21,470 nt of DNA from Proteromonas lacertae (taxonomy: Eukaryota > Sar > Bigyra > Opalinata > Proteromonadidae): assembly GCA_002245135.1 (NCBI GenBank), contig NGBS01000724.1, forward strand, positions 1-21,470. Reading direction: 5' to 3'. Below are positions 1 through 9,149 of the stretch, piece by piece (within the stretch, counting starts at the first letter, position 1; each line of letters starts with the position of its first letter). The position numbers were made by a program, and so were the translations under genes. The notes beneath the pieces were generated by a model. It was not told where the DNA came from. It saw nothing but the letters and a program-made list of their open reading frames with translations, and made no database searches.

Positions 1-1904
1 TTTTGATTTCTTCTTTGTCTAGTTTTAAACGATCAACCATATCTCTGTAAGATGTTCTTTCAGTAATTAAATTATCTCTCTCTGTTGTTATTGATTTTAA
101 TGCATTTTCTAATGCTATTTTTTTTTGTTTTGCTATATTTAATTGACTTTCTTTAGCAATCAATTCAAGTTCCTTATTTTTATTCTTTGTTTCATTGAAC
201 AGATATAGCTCCGCTAGTAGGATCATTATCTTTTCTGAAATTATTATATTCGTTATATAAATCATTAAATTCTTTTGCTTTTTTTCTTTCATTTGTTTTA
301 GCAGCTTCTAAATCCATCTTTAACTTTGTATTTCATTTGATAATTGGATATATCTGATTTCATTGTATTTATTTCATTTGCATATGCTGTGTTTTGAGTA
401 GATAATGTATTAACTTGTAATCCTAAATCTTTTTTTCTTTATCTAAATCACTTACCCTAGATTGATAATTTACATTTTCTTGTTGCAAATCAAGTATATC
501 ATTTTGATATTTAATGTTTTGATTATTTAAATTTGTTACAGCAGTTTGTAGATCATTTATTTTTTTCTGTAATGCTATTTCTGCTGTTTCATATTGACCT
601 AATTTAGTTGCAGCTAAATCATATTTTAATTTTGCTGCCTGTAAATCACTTGTAACTTGATCTGCTTTTGATTTATTTGCTTTTATCATTTTTTCATAAA
701 ATTCTCGTTGTTCTACACTATTTTTTATTTACTCGATTAAATTCAGCTATTTTATCTGCCACTTCTTTCTTTTAATTATTTACATTAGCATTTGCTAGTC
801 TTAATTCATTTTCTAAATTGTCTACTTTTTTTCTATACTGTTCCGCTTTACCAGAATATTTAGCTAATTGGTTTTTTAATTTATTCATTTCAACAGATGA
901 ACTCGAAGGTATACTACTTACTGCTGGTGGAGGTGGTGGTGGGAGGAGGTGAACCTCTAGGCGAACCAGGTGGAGATGGAGGTGGTGAAGAAGATGATGG
1001 ATTAAAGCCAGGTATACGTCCTCTTGAAAATAATACTTTATTAGATGATGATGCTGAATTAACAGGTATAGCACCAGGTAATGATACAGCACTCATACCA
1101 TCATCTGATGGACCTCCCATACCTGGTATTGCAGACATAGAACCACTAAAACCTGATGGCAATGCAAATCCACTTAAATCTGATGCACCAGGACCGCTAC
1201 TGCTACCTGCAGGTGGAGGTGGTATGTAGGCACTTCTTCCTACTCCTACTCCTCCTCCCGGGGTGGAGGTGGACCTGGGGGACGGAAGCTACTACCTGGT
1301 GCAGCACCTGGTGGTGGTGGTGGACCACGTGGACGAGGAGGTAATGGTGGAGGCATAGCTCCTCTTCTACTATTTATATGTTAGAGATGCCTCCGTTTAG
1401 CTAATTCATTTGCAATAGCTACTGCTAAATCACCATTTGTACCTCCTCCACCAGGTATAGAAGGCATAACGTTTTGATATAAGCTAAGTTATCACTTACA
1501 CTTTTATAACTATCATAAGGTAATGACTTTAACAGTGCTGATTGAACTGGTCCAAAAAATGCATCTCTGTTTTTTAGCTGTAATTTGACCAGTTTTTAAT
1601 GCATCATAATAACTTTGTAATGCTAACTTCTTTTCTTTGGATAATGATTTATCTGCTAACAAAATTGGAAGCATTTTCAAATCATTTTGCGTTGCTACTT
1701 GATCCATATTGAAACTACTATAAGCTGCTTCTCTCATTTTATTTCGCATAACACTTTCTTCATCAACTCTAACACCTACTGATTTGCTTATTTTCTTTTT
1801 TAAAGCTTTGTTAAAACGATTTACTTTAGCTCTTCTTTTAATACGTTTTAATAACTGTTTTGTTAAACATTTTTTATGTTCTTTTTATTTTTTGGTTTTG
1901 ACAT
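1..1904 (-). pseudogene. Long coiled-coil and proline-rich protein of the Polinton-like element, broken
   Basis: Minus-strand coding potential runs leftward from a lysine-rich start near 1,904 and leaves the window at base 1. About 1,500-1,900 encodes a charged alpha-helical stretch. About 910-1,370 encodes proline/glycine/serine-rich low-complexity sequence, seen on the DNA as a GC-rich CCACC/CCTCC-type patch. About 1-900 encodes long heptad-like sequence rich in Lys, Gln, Leu, Asn and Glu, which should form an extended coiled coil. The order helical head, flexible Pro/Gly hinge, long coiled coil suggests a structural or fibre-like protein, but I recognise no family. It is the most damaged part of the element. 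A promoter-like motif lies just upstream at 1,935-1,950. Confidence 0.5.
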
Positions 1905-1934
1905 ATAATAACAAAATAAATATATTGAAATATA

Positions 1935-1950
1935 TAAGAATTTAATGAAT
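1935..1950 (-). promoter_or_regulatory. Element promoter motif upstream of the coiled-coil gene
   Basis: On the minus strand it reads ATTCATTAAATTCTTA and ends 31 nt before the start at 1,904. An AT-rich TATA-like stretch lies between motif and ATG. It is one of seven similar sites before element genes. Confidence 0.5.
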
Positions 1951-1961
1951 ATAAATTTTAA

Positions 1962-2171
1962 TTAAAAATAAACTGGCATCACAGCATTGTCACCAGGCAT
2001 AGGTGCATCTGGTGGAGGTATTTTTAAACCACTACCATTACTTTGTTTTGTTTGTGCAAATGGATCACTATCACCTGGTAACCTAATTGATTTGATTTTG
2101 TGTTTGTTGTTGTTGTTGTTGTTGCTCTAAATAAATATTATCTGATTCTTGTTTGTTTTTTAACTTATTCA
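1962..2171 (-). pseudogene. Small glutamine- and proline-rich reading frame of the element
   Basis: Short minus-strand coding stretch downstream of, and starting within the stop of, the 84-aa frame at 2,169-2,423, an overlap typical of compact viral gene pairs. It contains a run of CAA codons (a GTTGTT repeat on the plus strand near 2,102-2,126) encoding polyglutamine, then a Gly/Pro-rich tail. It does not look whole. Function unknown. Confidence 0.3.
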
Positions 2172-2423
2172 TTCTTGCTTCCTTGCTTTGGCTAGATTTT
2201 CAGCTCTTTTCTTTCTTGTCTCTTCGCTTAATTTAGAATTAGATGATGGAGTAGCTCTATCATTACTATGATTTAAGTTATATAACAATTCTGCAATTTG
2301 TCTATCAGTTTTACTCATATCTCTAGCTAATGGAGTATCATAGCCATAATAATCATCATCAGAAGATGAGGATGAATCATCATAGTAATCTCTAGTGTAT
2401 CTGCTATAACGATTGTTATACAT
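2169..2423 (-). CDS. Small tyrosine/aspartate/serine-rich protein of the element (84 aa)
   Basis: This open frame encodes an N-terminus rich in Tyr and Arg, a Ser/Asp block at about residues 15-28 and a lysine/arginine-rich C-terminus. I recognise no family. The mixed acidic and basic low-complexity make-up would suit a small virion or DNA-associated protein, but that is inference. Support that it is a real gene comes from a good copy of the element's upstream motif at 2,452-2,468, 29 nt before the ATG, and from the start of the next small frame overlapping its stop codon. Confidence 0.45.
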   Translation of the reverse strand: MYNNRYSRYTRDYYDDSSSSSDDDYYGYDTPLARDMSKTDRQIAELLYNLNHSNDRATPSSNSKLSEETRKKRAENLAKARKQE

Positions 2424-2451
2424 TATGTTATTATTAAATATATAAAAACAA

Positions 2452-2468
2452 TAAGAATTTAAATGAAT
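2452..2468 (-). promoter_or_regulatory. Element promoter motif upstream of the 84-aa gene
   Basis: Minus-strand ATTCATTTAAATTCTTA, 29 nt before the ATG at 2,423, again followed by a TATATTT-like run. It is nearly identical to the sites at 1,935 and 3,284. Confidence 0.5.
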
Positions 2469-2484
2469 AATAAAATCAATAACA

Positions 2485-3224
2485 AAGTTTATGTTGTTAA
2501 CTTGTAAGCTAAAAAGCTTTGTAAACTGTTTTGTGGATTGTATAAACCTCTATGGTTAAATCCACAAGGTTTAGCTAAACCATTTAAAATAGGCCTATTG
2601 CTAGGAGGTTTAGTGATAGCTATACTATGTATTCTCTTAGCACCACCATTCATTGCTAATTTTAGTCCACCATTTTGTCTAAGTCTTAAGCCACCCTATG
2701 TCTTCTTCTACGTTTACCATAACCATAGTTACTAGCAGTGGAACTAATGTTTTGCTATGTTACCTATTTTATTAAAACCTAATTTTGTTGCAATGTCACC
2801 TACTTTACCTGATATATTAATATATTTCTTATCTTTTAAAGTGTTATTTATTTCTTTAGCTTTCTCAATACCTCTTGTAATATTGTCTTTTGTGGCTTTT
2901 TCTTATTTTATTCCATCCTTTCTTAAACAAACTACCTAAACCAGCTCCCTTCCGTTTTCTAGTATGAAATGAAACAACTTTACCAGATTTTGTCCTAAAC
3001 TTAACAGTTCCACCACCAGTCATAGATGAAGTATCACCTAAGAATCTACCAGGTGTAAATTGTGACATTCTAGTAACTCTATGTCTTGCAACCCTACTCT
3101 ACGTCTTCTCTTACCATATCCATATTCTCTATACTGCTGCTGATAACTGGTCCAGCAAAAGGTATTAAGCTAGCTGCACCTGATAGAATTTTAGATTTTT
3201 TAACCAATCTTTAAACTTACCCAT
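2485..3224 (-). pseudogene. Basic, glycine-rich small protein region of the element, broken
   Basis: Minus-strand coding potential runs from a start near 3,224 to a stop near 2,485. The pieces are strongly basic (Arg/Lys clusters, several RRRR-like runs) and rich in glycine, with a conserved-looking Thr/Gly/Lys stretch about 2,900-3,070. Basic proteins of this size in adenoviruses and their relatives are core or cement proteins that sit on the DNA, so a core-like role is possible; I see no diagnostic motif. The frame is interrupted more than once. The start region is preceded by a copy of the element's promoter motif at 3,260-3,279, shared head to head with the protease gene. Confidence 0.4.
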
Positions 3225-3259
3225 TAATTAAATAACATATAAAAATATATTAAAAACGT

Positions 3260-3299
3260 TAAGAATTTATCAAATGAATTGATATTCAATAAATTCTTA
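3260..3299. promoter_or_regulatory. Palindromic bidirectional promoter between protease and basic-protein genes
   Basis: Two motif copies face away from each other: TAAGAATTTA at 3,260 serves the minus-strand gene starting near 3,224, and ATTCAATAAATTCTTA at 3,284-3,299 serves the protease ATG at 3,316. Together they form an inverted repeat with 10-nt perfect arms. The layout suggests one control region firing in both directions. Confidence 0.55.
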
Positions 3300-3315
3300 T
3301 AGTTATTAATATATA

Positions 3316-3876
3316 ATGTTTAAAAGATATATCACAAATGATTATATAGGTACAGGTGATTTACATAAAGAAGATGCACTCTCAAATTTTGATATTGAAA
3401 AGATCATTAAAAAAATGTTTCCTAGACTACTAAAATATTTTAAAGGTGTTATACTATGGGATGAACTTAGCAAAATAGGTCAGCTATGTAAAAATGAAAA
3501 TGTTTGGTGTGTTATACTTTGTACTAATACAACTAAAGATCCTGTAAGTAAAATAGGTCATTGGGTTAGTTTATGTGTTAACAATAATACTAGGAGGATA
3601 ATGTACTATGATAGTTTTGGAGATAAACCTAAACAAATAACAAAGTTTTATAAAGATTTAACAAAATTAAAAAAATATCCTAATGATGAATATAAGACTA
3701 AAATAAACAGAGTTAAAAATCAAAGAGTTGATAGTGTAAGATGTGGTTATCATGCAATTTTGTTTTTAGTTGATATCATAGTAAATAACAAATCATTTGT
3801 GCAAGCAACAAATTTTAATTCATTAAAAGGAGAAAAAAGAGCTAAAATGTTAGAAACAAAATTTAAAACTATATAA
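3316..3876 (+). CDS. Adenain-like maturation cysteine protease (186 aa)
   Basis: Predicted C5/Ulp1-type cysteine protease that would cleave capsid and core precursors during virion assembly. Visible catalytic set: His82 in GHWVSL, Asp99 in YYDSFGD, Gln136 and Cys143 in RCGYHAILF. The order His-Asp-Gln-Cys and the Gln-to-Cys spacing of seven residues match adenovirus adenain (Gln115/Cys122). At 186 aa it is close to the roughly 200-aa family length and looks whole. It is transcribed rightward from a spacer shared with the broken basic-protein gene on the other strand, and ends eight bases past the convergent end of the 667-aa gene. The ATG at 3,316 lies 17 nt after a good copy of the element's upstream motif. 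No introns. The family assignment is firm; cleavage targets are inferred. Confidence 0.85.
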   Translation: MFKRYITNDYIGTGDLHKEDALSNFDIEKIIKKMFPRLLKYFKGVILWDELSKIGQLCKNENVWCVILCTNTTKDPVSKIGHWVSLCVNNNTRRIMYYDSFGDKPKQITKFYKDLTKLKKYPNDEYKTKINRVKNQRVDSVRCGYHAILFLVDIIVNNKSFVQATNFNSLKGEKRAKMLETKFKTI

Positions 3877-5872
3877 TTTTTATTCTTTTTCTTTTATTAT
3901 TGTGTGTAAACAATTTGGTATACAATTTTACTAATGATTGTGTCTTTCTTCTACGCTTTTTACCTAAACCTTGTATTCTACGCTTAGCTGTTTCTCTATC
4001 ATCAATAGCTCTTTGATTAATACTATCTCGATTTGCATTTCTCATATAATCATCAATTTTTAAATAATTATTTTCATCTTTATCATCTAATCTTGCATCT
4101 TTTAATACATAAATATTATCTTTTAAAGATACTGGTACTATCAATTCTACTGTATCTCCTATCTTAACAAAGAATGGATAGTTATAGAATTTGTGAATTC
4201 CATCACCTGGTATATCGCATGACATATAATCAAACATTGGATCACTTATTACATACCATGCTCTATCACTTTCTTGAGATACTATTACTTTGATTTGTTT
4301 ACATTTGATTTTTTTATCGTTAGGCCAATTTTTATCATAATCCATACCTATTAATACTTTTATGTTTTTATTTTCCTCTTCATCATCTGATAGAATATTA
4401 ATACATGGATTATATATGTATATTTCCTGCTTAGCTTGTCTTTCATTAAATGCCGTTCCTCGATGATTCTTTAACCAATATTCTAATAAACCAGTATATG
4501 AATATATATTTCTATTGTAATCATATCCATAAAACATCATATTGATACTACTGTAATTTTGAGGTATATCATTTACTTCAGTTGCATTATATGTAGATCT
4601 AGGTAATAAAGGTAAATTGATGTTTTCTTCTCTAACCCAATCAGTAAAGAACATATAACTCTTATTTGAATTTTCATCTACAAATGTACAAGGTGGATTA
4701 TGATTATGTATAAATGCATCAATTGAATAGATTTTACCATTATTTGTTAATAATTGTGTATAAAACTCTTGTATTATCTTAGTTACACCTATTTTTGCTC
4801 CATTTTCTCTAGTAGCTAAAAATCTATGTGATTTATTAAAGTCTCTATTTGGATTTGGTATAGCATTAAGCAAATCATCTGATACTAAAAATGAAAATCT
4901 ATCAGATGGTATAAGATGATGAGGATTAAATTGATTATTTAAACTAATTACATTAGATCTAGATACATTTGATACAGGAGGAGGTGGAGGTGGTTGCTGT
5001 TGAATAGTTCTTGCTGGTATAGGTCTTGGTGGTAAAGGAGGAGGTGGTATTTGATTACTCATATCACCAAGATCATAAGTGTCTGAATCTTCTTCAGTAT
5101 CACTACTTGATGGATTATTATCATTATCTTCACTATCACTATTTGCAGGTGATGCATTATAAAATGCATTGACATTTCTATCAATCAAATCTGCAGTAAT
5201 TGATGGATGAGCAGGAGGATAATTAGCTGGTGCAACATATCTCCAATTTCTATGATCTGCAACATTCATTCCAACATAAGCTGGAACTGATCTTCTATGT
5301 TTAATTTGACGGTTAAGTTGCGTATCTAAAGCTCTATTCATTCTAAAAGTTATAGGATTAGCAAATATATTTGTATTGATTTGTCCTTGTGGTACATGAG
5401 CTTCTGATAATATTTTTTGTATAGTTGCTAAATAGTTATATCTATATCCAGTTCTATTATCACCATCTGGTAATCCCATAAAATTTCTTCTATCAGGATG
5501 ATATGGTAAAGTATATTCATTATCATTTTGATAATCTCCACTTAACTTATCTTTTAATATTGGTATGTAATATAAAGCTAATATATACAAATCAGTTACA
5601 CAGTTGTATATGATTAACGCAATTGAATAAGCTGTTTCTTCTTTTTGATTTGTTAAATACCAAAATTTAGTTCTCATTAAACGACCTATATAAAACTTTA
5701 ACTTATCTTTCAGAGAATCGCAAAAGCTAATTATATCATAATTTGCATTGTTATTATTTTCATTATTATCATTGCTATTATTTCCATTGTTGTTATTATT
5801 GTTATTATCATTACTTCCATTGTCTGCATTTACTAATACTCCTCTTACCATATTATCATGTCTATTTTGCAT
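3869..5872 (-). CDS. Unknown 667-aa element protein with Pro-rich and acidic linkers
   Basis: I recognise no family. Visible features in order: a poly-Asn stretch (about residues 18-43), a hydrophobic helix-like segment (about 81-106), a folded-looking stretch with many aromatic residues (about 110-240), a Ser/Asp/Glu-rich acidic linker (242-270), a proline-rich segment with PPPP and PPRP runs (275-300), a second folded-looking region (about 310-610), and a strongly basic C-terminus with KKRRRK and KRKRIK (nuclear-localisation or DNA-binding-like). The frame overlaps the 235-aa gene upstream by 28 nt on the same strand, suggesting one transcript. The gene converges on the protease gene with an 8-nt overlap. 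Its position among capsid genes suggests a virion component, possibly a multi-domain minor structural protein; that is inference only. Confidence 0.7.
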   Translation of the reverse strand: MQNRHDNMVRGVLVNADNGSNDNNNNNNNGNNSNDNNENNNNANYDIISFCDSLKDKLKFYIGRLMRTKFWYLTNQKEETAYSIALIIYNCVTDLYILALYYIPILKDKLSGDYQNDNEYTLPYHPDRRNFMGLPDGDNRTGYRYNYLATIQKILSEAHVPQGQINTNIFANPITFRMNRALDTQLNRQIKHRRSVPAYVGMNVADHRNWRYVAPANYPPAHPSITADLIDRNVNAFYNASPANSDSEDNDNNPSSSDTEEDSDTYDLGDMSNQIPPPPLPPRPIPARTIQQQPPPPPPVSNVSRSNVISLNNQFNPHHLIPSDRFSFLVSDDLLNAIPNPNRDFNKSHRFLATRENGAKIGVTKIIQEFYTQLLTNNGKIYSIDAFIHNHNPPCTFVDENSNKSYMFFTDWVREENINLPLLPRSTYNATEVNDIPQNYSSINMMFYGYDYNRNIYSYTGLLEYWLKNHRGTAFNERQAKQEIYIYNPCINILSDDEEENKNIKVLIGMDYDKNWPNDKKIKCKQIKVIVSQESDRAWYVISDPMFDYMSCDIPGDGIHKFYNYPFFVKIGDTVELIVPVSLKDNIYVLKDARLDDKDENNYLKIDDYMRNANRDSINQRAIDDRETAKRRIQGLGKKRRRKTQSLVKLYTKLFTHNNKRKRIKII

Positions 5873-6552
5873 AACATTTCTGCTCTTATTTCAGCTGCAC
5901 TATTATAATGTTCATTATTCATTATGTTAAAATCATTTTCTGGTTCTGGATGTCTTTCATCAATTTCATAATGAGTTTTTTTAATTCTTCTATTTTCTAG
6001 TTGTGTAACACCTATTCTCTCTTTTGGGTGTAAAACAACAAATGGATTTCTTTGTAATATAAAATCAGATGCCATACACAATTTATCAATACCATCTGCT
6101 ATACGAGTTTTAAATATGCCACATTCTCTTGCATTAGCAGAGTTTTCATTTCCTGTTAATTTTGGATTATAAGCTTCTAATGGTTTACCATGCGCAAAAG
6201 GACCTGTTACAAATAAATTTTTACACCAATTAAACATTTTCATATGTTCATCATATAAATTATATATTCTATTAAACTCATGATTTGGCCAACCTATTGG
6301 AATAAGTCTATATTGAATAATTAATGCTTTGTTAAATCTTTTCACTTCTTGATCCACATAATTATTTAAATCATCTTCACTTATATTTTGAAATGGTATG
6401 ACTTGATTCCTTCTATGTCTTCTTCTATGTCTTATTCTGCTCATATCAATAGGTACATCATCTTCATTTTCTTCATCTTCATATTCATCATCATCTGTGG
6501 GTCCATCTTCTTCATCATCATTTGAATTGTTAACTTGAGGTTGCGGTTGCAT
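5845..6552 (-). CDS. Unknown 235-aa element protein with acidic N-terminus and Arg-rich patch
   Basis: I recognise no family. Residues 11-33 are almost entirely Asp/Glu. They are followed at 39-50 by an arginine/histidine-rich patch, then a globular-looking region with Trp, Tyr and Pro to the C-terminus. The acidic-then-basic layout resembles nucleic-acid-binding or chaperone-like virion proteins, but this is only a composition argument. It starts at 6,552, back to back with the penton-like gene, across an 79-nt spacer that carries a motif copy for each strand (minus-strand copy at 6,575-6,589). It overlaps the following 667-aa gene by 28 nt, so the two are probably co-transcribed. The ATG is the first in the frame and lies 22 nt from the motif. 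Confidence 0.65.
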   Translation of the reverse strand: MQPQPQVNNSNDDEEDGPTDDDEYEDEENEDDVPIDMSRIRHRRRHRRNQVIPFQNISEDDLNNYVDQEVKRFNKALIIQYRLIPIGWPNHEFNRIYNLYDEHMKMFNWCKNLFVTGPFAHGKPLEAYNPKLTGNENSANARECGIFKTRIADGIDKLCMASDFILQRNPFVVLHPKERIGVTQLENRRIKKTHYEIDERHPEPENDFNIMNNEHYNSAAEIRAEMLCKIDMIIW

Positions 6553-6574
6553 ATATATATAACAATATATAAAT

Positions 6575-6613
6575 TAAAGAATAATTCAAATAAAATTATA
6601 TTCAAATATTTCT
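6575..6613. promoter_or_regulatory. Divergent promoter motifs between 235-aa and penton-like genes
   Basis: The minus-strand copy reads TTGAATTATTCTTTA (6,575-6,589), 22 nt from the ATG at 6,552. The plus-strand copy reads ATTCAAATATTTCT (6,600-6,613), about 19 nt from the ATG at 6,632. Both are looser matches than the copies at 1,935, 2,452 and 3,284, but spacing and orientation agree. Confidence 0.4.
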
Positions 6614-6631
6614 CAACAATTATAAAACATA

Positions 6632-7603
6632 ATGCAACCAAAAGATAGTAACAACATATTAGCTAATAGAAGAACATTGTTCTTAACAACATCAGACTAT
6701 AATGAAAAATTATCTAATAAATGGGTTAGATGTATTAATACTCCAACTATTACTGAAAAATATCAATATATGAGTTTAATTACTGCAGTTATTCCAAATA
6801 ACTTCTATACAGTACAAGATGAAGTAAATGATCATATTCTCTTTAATTTCACTTACTACGAATGCATAAATCCAGATAAAACAAATCCAGCAGAATGGGA
6901 AAAACCTGAGAATCAGCTTGGACCTTATTATAAAACTATTGATGCTAAAATACCTCAAAGAAATTATACTGGTAAAGAATTATTAGAATTTTTTAGTAAT
7001 AAGTTACTATCGTTAAGTTTTGCAGAAATAGCAGGTGCAGCAGGACCATTGCCAGATGAAGATCTTTCACAAAACTATCCGTTTCGTAAAATAGATGATC
7101 AAACAGATATACTTCAATTTAGTGAAAGTTCAGAAAATAGATTACACTTAAAATTCAAATACTTAACTCATTTTGGTAGATTATATTTCACAGATTTTAG
7201 CATTGAATTCCCTAACTTAGTTTATAAGTTATATGGTGTAGATGAGATGAACAAAAAGTTAGATATTTATCATACAGCAGCTCCAATTGAAGCATTTTTT
7301 AATAATATTGATATAGAATATGACAAAATATTGCCTAATCAACCGTCTTTAATTTGGGTGTCATTCATACAAATTAGATGTGACTGGGTTAATAGTGGTG
7401 AGAATTCAATGGTTTTAGCTAACATACCTGTGAAAGATCTTAATACTAACTACACCACATTCACTAATCCACAAATTGAATGGACAGCTAAGAAGATGCA
7501 ATATCACGAATATCAACGAATGACTATATCAGTCACACAACAAGATGGTTATGCAATTTATTTAAAAAACTTACCTATTTATTTTGAGATTATTTTGTAT
7601 TAA
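6632..7603 (+). CDS. Penton-like minor capsid protein (323 aa)
   Basis: Predicted single-jelly-roll vertex protein of the virion. The N-terminal part has the shape seen in penton proteins of Polintons, Polinton-like viruses and virophages: a short strand with conserved polar residues, then a hydrophobic strand leading to an IPNNFYTV motif (about residues 53-60) that matches the IPYSFYNV-like signature of that family, then beta-rich sequence to the end. The strongest support is context: it lies immediately upstream of the major capsid protein on the same strand, the usual order. The ORF looks whole with no introns. A motif variant, ATTCAAATATTTCT, ends about 19 nt before the ATG. The stop codon is part of the motif that precedes the next gene. 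The assignment rests on pattern and position. Confidence 0.7.
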   Translation: MQPKDSNNILANRRTLFLTTSDYNEKLSNKWVRCINTPTITEKYQYMSLITAVIPNNFYTVQDEVNDHILFNFTYYECINPDKTNPAEWEKPENQLGPYYKTIDAKIPQRNYTGKELLEFFSNKLLSLSFAEIAGAAGPLPDEDLSQNYPFRKIDDQTDILQFSESSENRLHLKFKYLTHFGRLYFTDFSIEFPNLVYKLYGVDEMNKKLDIYHTAAPIEAFFNNIDIEYDKILPNQPSLIWVSFIQIRCDWVNSGENSMVLANIPVKDLNTNYTTFTNPQIEWTAKKMQYHEYQRMTISVTQQDGYAIYLKNLPIYFEIILY

Positions 7604-7614
7604 TAAATTTCTTG
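7602..7614 (+). promoter_or_regulatory. Motif variant upstream of the major capsid gene
   Basis: AATAAATTTCTTG begins inside the stop codon of the penton-like gene and lies 43 nt before the major capsid ATG. It is the same core as the other sites with one extra T. Confidence 0.35.
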
Positions 7615-7656
7615 CTATTTTTAAGTATTTTTTAATCTTTTAAAATAACATAAATT

Positions 7657-9078
7657 ATGTCAATCACTGCTATACCTAATTCACAAAAGCATGAAAGCAT
7701 TGTGCCAGCTTACATACCAATTTACAACCATATTTTAGTTACTCCAAACCAAAGCAGGAATGAGACTGTTTTATCTTTAAATTCAAACAGTGATGCTATT
7801 ACATTTGAAATATCTGGTGATAATTGTGTTAACTTATCAAAAAGCTATTTTGAATTCATATTAGATTATACTACAGGTCAAACTAGAGCTCATGCTGCTG
7901 CAGATTCAGGTAATTGGGATATGCCTTTTGTACCTAAAAGAGATACTAGTGCAAATAATTTAGATAAACTAACATTGAAGAATACTATGAATTTTGGTAC
8001 ATTAAAAGTATACAACAAAACAGGAACTTTGCTATGTGATTTGGATACTAGTTATAATGAATATAGAGATTTAGCTCATGAAATTGCAAATCAATTTCCT
8101 TATGATTTAAAAGAACCAGATTATTACAAGAAAATATTTGATGGTTTAGGATTTAATACTGCAAATCAAAAAATAGGTGAAAATTTATTATGTCATTCAG
8201 CTAATACATTAAATCCAAGTGGAGGTGTTCAAAATTATTATGTAATGCAAAATGGTATGACAGATACATTACATGGTCAAATACTGTGTAGATTTCATTT
8301 TGCAGACATATACAATACTATTTTAGCTTTGAAGAATGATATTTATTTTGGTGAAGTAATATACATACAATTCACATTTGCACCTATAATGAATTGGGTT
8401 CATCATAATGATGGAGATAAATATATAAACCAATGGCAAGCATTTTTAGGAATGAAAATAGTTAATCCTCATCTTTATGTTTGTTATAACAAAGATCCAA
8501 CTTGCAATGCCAATACCATCAATTATTCAACTCATCATCCTATTGACTTTACTGATTTTAACATAGTTCAAATAACTAAAGATCCTATTCCAGGTAATAG
8601 TACTTTTAACTATAACTTCAGTATTAATAGCAGCATTGGAAGTTATGTTAAGTTTATATTATACAGAGCATACATAAATGATGCTTATATAAGAACTATA
8701 GTTCCTTTTGATAAAGAAGAAGATAGAATTAGATGGCAAATTAATGATTTTGTCTATACTCCTGATTATTTATATCCTGCAAAGTATCAAACTTGGGAAT
8801 ATATGAGAAATATTATTCAAAATACATTATATGAAAAATGTTCAGCATATTCATTCCCTTATAGATTCTTTGATGTATTAAATTTCAGTACTGATCGATT
8901 AACTGAATTAAAATTAAGAGCTGGTAAAGACTTAGCAAGTGATTTAAAAATTACTTTGGATTGCTCAAATCATGATTTTGATACTGCAAAAAATACTTAT
9001 ACAATTCATCATAAATTCTATATTATTACAGGTAAACAATTAGTTATTGGACCAAGAGGTGTTGAGAAAGTAGTATAA
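7657..9078 (+). CDS. Major capsid protein, double-jelly-roll type (473 aa)
   Basis: Predicted building block of the icosahedral shell. The sequence is rich in beta-strand-type segments and aromatic residues, starts with a short polar N-terminus leading into a strand, and has the size and position expected for the major capsid protein of this virus group, directly after the penton-like gene and before the packaging ATPase. At 473 aa it is short compared with the roughly 550-650 aa usual for Polintons and virophages, which points to a divergent lineage or a compact second jelly roll. The ORF looks whole with no introns. It has a variant promoter motif (TAAATTTCTT) 43 nt upstream. I infer the fold from context and composition; a structure prediction would settle it. 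Confidence 0.7.
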   Translation: MSITAIPNSQKHESIVPAYIPIYNHILVTPNQSRNETVLSLNSNSDAITFEISGDNCVNLSKSYFEFILDYTTGQTRAHAAADSGNWDMPFVPKRDTSANNLDKLTLKNTMNFGTLKVYNKTGTLLCDLDTSYNEYRDLAHEIANQFPYDLKEPDYYKKIFDGLGFNTANQKIGENLLCHSANTLNPSGGVQNYYVMQNGMTDTLHGQILCRFHFADIYNTILALKNDIYFGEVIYIQFTFAPIMNWVHHNDGDKYINQWQAFLGMKIVNPHLYVCYNKDPTCNANTINYSTHHPIDFTDFNIVQITKDPIPGNSTFNYNFSINSSIGSYVKFILYRAYINDAYIRTIVPFDKEEDRIRWQINDFVYTPDYLYPAKYQTWEYMRNIIQNTLYEKCSAYSFPYRFFDVLNFSTDRLTELKLRAGKDLASDLKITLDCSNHDFDTAKNTYTIHHKFYIITGKQLVIGPRGVEKVV

Positions 9079-9149
9079 ATAACACTTTATTATTGACTTC
9101 TATTTTTATTTTTTGATTTCTCACTACATAATATATATATACACACACT

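Noticed and set aside
897-1344. Plus-strand glycine- and tryptophan-rich open frames
   Set aside because: They are the antisense of the proline/glycine-rich minus-strand coding block and have no independent support.
2538-2939. Plus-strand hydrophobic frames resembling membrane proteins
   Set aside because: They lie opposite the basic, glycine-rich minus-strand coding region; the hydrophobic look comes from reading AT-rich antisense.
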